Program-made: the position numbers and the translations under genes
Source: Fundicoccus ignavus
GTDB taxonomy: Bacteria; Bacillota; Bacilli; Lactobacillales; Aerococcaceae
Length of the DNA stretch: 64,000 nucleotides
Direction: 5' to 3'
NCBI RefSeq assembly: GCF_009659375.1
Contig: NZ_WJQT01000014.1
Location: 1-64,000, forward strand
Notes under the pieces: model-generated
What the model was told of the DNA's origin: nothing
What the model saw: the letters and a program-made list of their open reading frames with translations, nothing else
Databases searched by the model: none
Part shown: positions 61,940 through 64,000 of the stretch, one piece after another
Layout of the letters: every line of letters begins with the position of its first letter
Numbering within the stretch: position 1 is the first letter of the stretch

Positions 61940-63499
61940 TTATTCTGCAAAATAGCGTAAATTAAAGGAAACTTCATCAGCAAAAACAAACTGATATCCC
62001 ATATCTTTTAAGACTGGTATCAACAAATCAATTACATCCGGTGTGGCTTGGTGCGTATCATGCATCAATAACAACGAATCATTTTGAAGATTTGCCATAA
62101 TATGGTTATAGGTTAATTCTGTATCATGGTAGTGCCAATCCATTGAATCAATGTTCCATAATATTGATGTCATACTGTCCATTATATCAATTACACGTTT
62201 TCCACCCGCACCAAATGGCAAGCGATACACAGTTGGCCATACCCCTGTTACATCTTCAATCGATTCTTGTGTCCATAGAAATTGTGTAAGTACATCCTCG
62301 GCTTCAAGTGTACTTAAGTCCGGATGATTATAGGTATGATTCCCTATCATATGACCTTCGTTAACAATTCTTCGAGCAACCTCTGGATATTCATCCACAT
62401 ACGCTCCCATCACAAAGAATGTTGCTTTTACATCATGCTTAGCTAAAATGTCTAATAATTGTGGAGTGAATTCATTATTCGGACCATCGTCAAATGTTAA
62501 AGCAATATATTTAGGCACATTATCCTCCTGTTCTGAAAAATATGCTACTAATGTATCCGTCCAACCAACTTCATCCCAAAATGCTAAATCAAACTCACCA
62601 TTTGTTTGTTCTTCGGAAGTAATGACATCACCTACATGATTTGCATAGGTTTGTAGATCAGACATTACTGCTTGAACTTGTGGTTGGAGTTTATAGTCCT
62701 CAAGTTGTAATTCTACCGCTTGAATATTATTTATCAACTCTAATAAATCATCACGTGAAGATATTGTCGTTGGTAAACTCTCAAAAGAAGATCGAGCTTC
62801 TGCAGCATATATTAATACATCCGAAGCATGAGTGTAATATCTTTGAATATCATTAATCAAAGCATCTGAGGAGTCAGCAGGTATAGCTGCCGTAGCTTCA
62901 TCAACCATTGATTTTGTCACAGACGGCTGCAACAATAAGCTATCAACTTCTTTTACATTTTTACCATTAATAAGCATACTATCTGCTTGAAATATATCTG
63001 CTAAAGCAGTAATTGCTTTAAATTTTTCATGAGCTTTATCATAGACAATTTGAAAATCCGTTTTATTCTTACTAGATAAACTATCTATTACTTCTTGTGC
63101 ATAAATAAAATCCTCTTCAGTAATATTTTCTTTTAAATATTGCTGATCATTATCCAGGTATAAAGTCTCAATAGCTTCATTAGCCATTGTGAGTTTAGCG
63201 TCAGAATCTCCTAAAATCTTAGACAATCCCCAAATACCCATTAAAACTACAACAAAAAGAAGGAGTCCTAGAACAAAAAACTTAGGAATCACAACTCCTT
63301 TAGAAGAAAAAGTTCCAGACACATCTTCAATATTATCTGTTTCATTTCTATCAGTTTCTTCTCCATCAGTTTCTTCAACAGGTTCTTTAGTGGTTGCTTT
63401 TTCTTTGTCATTTATTTGTGGCGAATCAAACGATTGTACCAAATCTTCTTTTCTTCCAATATAATTATCTTGTGTTTTTTTTAACTCTTCATCCGTCAT
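61940..63499 (-). CDS. membrane-anchored polysaccharide deacetylase (NodB domain), paralogue 2
   Basis: This 519-aa protein has an acidic cytosolic N-terminus (about 1-70, Thr/Glu/Asp rich), one transmembrane helix (about 73-95), a helical extracellular region (about 100-310) similar in plan to paralogue 1, and a NodB domain with TFDDGPNNEFT, HTYNHPDLS, RLPFGAGG and LLMHDTH. It likely deacetylates a wall glycan. Its extended -10 (TGTTATAAT, 63566-63559 region) lies about 60 bp upstream. Differences from paralogue 1 are mainly the longer cytosolic tail. Confidence 0.88.
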   Translation of the reverse strand: MTDEELKKTQDNYIGRKEDLVQSFDSPQINDKEKATTKEPVEETDGEETDRNETDNIEDVSGTFSSKGVVIPKFFVLGLLLFVVVLMGIWGLSKILGDSDAKLTMANEAIETLYLDNDQQYLKENITEEDFIYAQEVIDSLSSKNKTDFQIVYDKAHEKFKAITALADIFQADSMLINGKNVKEVDSLLLQPSVTKSMVDEATAAIPADSSDALINDIQRYYTHASDVLIYAAEARSSFESLPTTISSRDDLLELINNIQAVELQLEDYKLQPQVQAVMSDLQTYANHVGDVITSEEQTNGEFDLAFWDEVGWTDTLVAYFSEQEDNVPKYIALTFDDGPNNEFTPQLLDILAKHDVKATFFVMGAYVDEYPEVARRIVNEGHMIGNHTYNHPDLSTLEAEDVLTQFLWTQESIEDVTGVWPTVYRLPFGAGGKRVIDIMDSMTSILWNIDSMDWHYHDTELTYNHIMANLQNDSLLLMHDTHQATPDVIDLLIPVLKDMGYQFVFADEVSFNLRYFAE

Positions 63500-63631
63500 C
63501 TTAACATTCGCCTTTCATCACCAGAATATCAACAACATCTAAAAATTCTACCTTTCAAATTATAACATATATTTAGAGAAACTACTTAAAAATTAAACTA
63601 TTTTAAGAAATTACTTTCCGATTATAGCAAA

Positions 63632-63676
63632 AAAGACGAATTATAAACTGTAATTAACAATTTATAATTCGTCTTT
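63632..63676 (-). terminator. terminator of the 5S/tRNA transcript
   Basis: Perfect 16-bp stem (63632-63647 / 63661-63676), T6 on the minus strand. Confidence 0.85.
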
Positions 63677-63723
63677 AGTCTTAAGGCGATACGCCTCAAA
63701 ATAACTTTTAAAAAATCACACTT

Positions 63724-63842
63724 GCATGGCGACGTCCTACTCTCACAGGACCAAAGATCCAACTACCATCGGCGCTAAGAAGCTTAACTGCTGTGTTCGG
63801 CATGGGAACAGGTGTATCCTTCTTGCCATCATCACCACACAG
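63724..63842 (-). rRNA. rrf: 5S ribosomal RNA
   Basis: The minus strand carries the conserved 5S core: ACACCTGTTCCCATGCCGAA, CACAGCAGTTAAGCTTC, CGCCGATGGTAGTT and GTGAGAGTAGGACG. Ends are set only approximately by helix I pairing. Confidence 0.95.
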
Positions 63843-63910
63843 TGCATATTTTTTTTTAGTGTTGCTACTCAAATCAACAGCGGCACGTCTAAAAAAAGCT
63901 ATAAAAAAAA

Positions 63911-63983
63911 CTCCGCAAGTAGGGCTCGAACCTACGACATCATGATTAACAGTCATGCGCTCTACCAACTGAGCTATTGCGGA
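63911..63983 (-). tRNA. tRNA-Asn (GTT anticodon)
   Basis: A 73-nt cloverleaf on the minus strand: acceptor TCCGCAA/TTGCGGA with G discriminator, D-arm AGCTCAGTTGGTAGAGC, anticodon loop CTGTTAA, T-arm GTTCGAGCCC. It lies 68 nt upstream of 5S, so 5S follows the tRNA. Confidence 0.95.
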
Positions 63984-64000
63984 ATAAAATAATTCTGTAT

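Noticed and set aside
63708-63992. Protein-coding frames over 63708-63992
   Set aside because: They are translations of 5S rRNA and tRNA-Asn.
1-64000. CRISPR array or prophage
   Set aside because: No regularly spaced repeats with unique spacers and no phage structural, integrase or attachment genes were seen.

Overview
The window reads as chromosomal DNA of a low-GC Gram-positive bacterium, most likely a lactic-acid-type Lactobacillales (Carnobacteriaceae/Aerococcaceae-like); this placement is inference. The supporting signs are an AT-rich sequence, AAGGAGG-type ribosome sites, consensus sigma-A promoters, the cdaA-cdaR-glmM operon, RlmA, YidD, BirA-BioY, a TPP riboswitch, AgaS/LacD sugar genes and no TCA-cycle genes except fumarase and malic enzyme. 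I see no prophage, CRISPR array, plasmid gene or intact insertion sequence.

Layout. 0.2-5.2 kb: an orphan zinc-binding protein (ZnuA-like) behind a promoter with a Zur-type box, a divergent ABC-2 exporter, a GTPase and a YugP-type protease. 5.4-12.1 kb, the most striking region: an ABC importer of the TrpX family with ONE permease and ONE ATPase but FOUR tandem substrate-binding genes. The first and second binding genes each have their own sigma-A promoter and a ~300-nt leader. Each leader encodes an 18-codon peptide rich in Tyr/Phe and ending in Tyr-Phe-Arg-stop, followed by alternative hairpins and a rho-independent terminator. This looks like a duplicated translation-coupled attenuator for aromatic amino-acid uptake, a job usually done by T-boxes or TRAP in Firmicutes. 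12.1-18.8 kb: DUF218 protein, branched-chain aminotransferase, and a MarR-controlled heterodimeric ABC exporter. 19-25.5 kb: lipoprotein, a divergent sigma-54 factor, a polysaccharide deacetylase, a zinc metallopeptidase and cardiolipin synthase. 26-36.5 kb: transketolase, an unassigned barrel protein, fumarase and malic enzyme, an ArsR sensor, and a HAD / secreted protein / CPBP protease operon. 36.5-42 kb: nagA/nagB and two AraC regulators around an iron-type alcohol dehydrogenase. 42-47.4 kb: rlmA, glmM, cdaR, cdaA, yidD and a TVP38 protein. 47.6-53.2 kb: peptidase, PAP2, two unlisted-size small genes, amidase, birA and bioY. 53.3-56.3 kb: a TPP-riboswitch-controlled thiamine-precursor ABC operon. 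56.4-63.5 kb: agaS-lacD with a divergent DeoR regulator, D-serine dehydratase, an epimerase and a second polysaccharide deacetylase. 63.6-64 kb: 5S rRNA and tRNA-Asn.

Two genome-scale patterns stand out. First, an interspersed intergenic repeat (full copies about 320 nt at 25755-26076 and about 270 nt at 32275-32545; partial copies at 19641-19799 and 49641-49692) always sits outside genes, with one end close to a terminator hairpin. Second, all six extracellular substrate-binding proteins in the window contain no cysteine at all, so none can be an ordinary Gram-positive lipoprotein, although a genuine lipobox protein is encoded at 18970.

Function together: the window gathers import of aromatic amino acids, zinc, biotin and a thiamine precursor, amino-sugar catabolism (nagAB, agaS-lacD), envelope modification and c-di-AMP/glucosamine supply to the wall.
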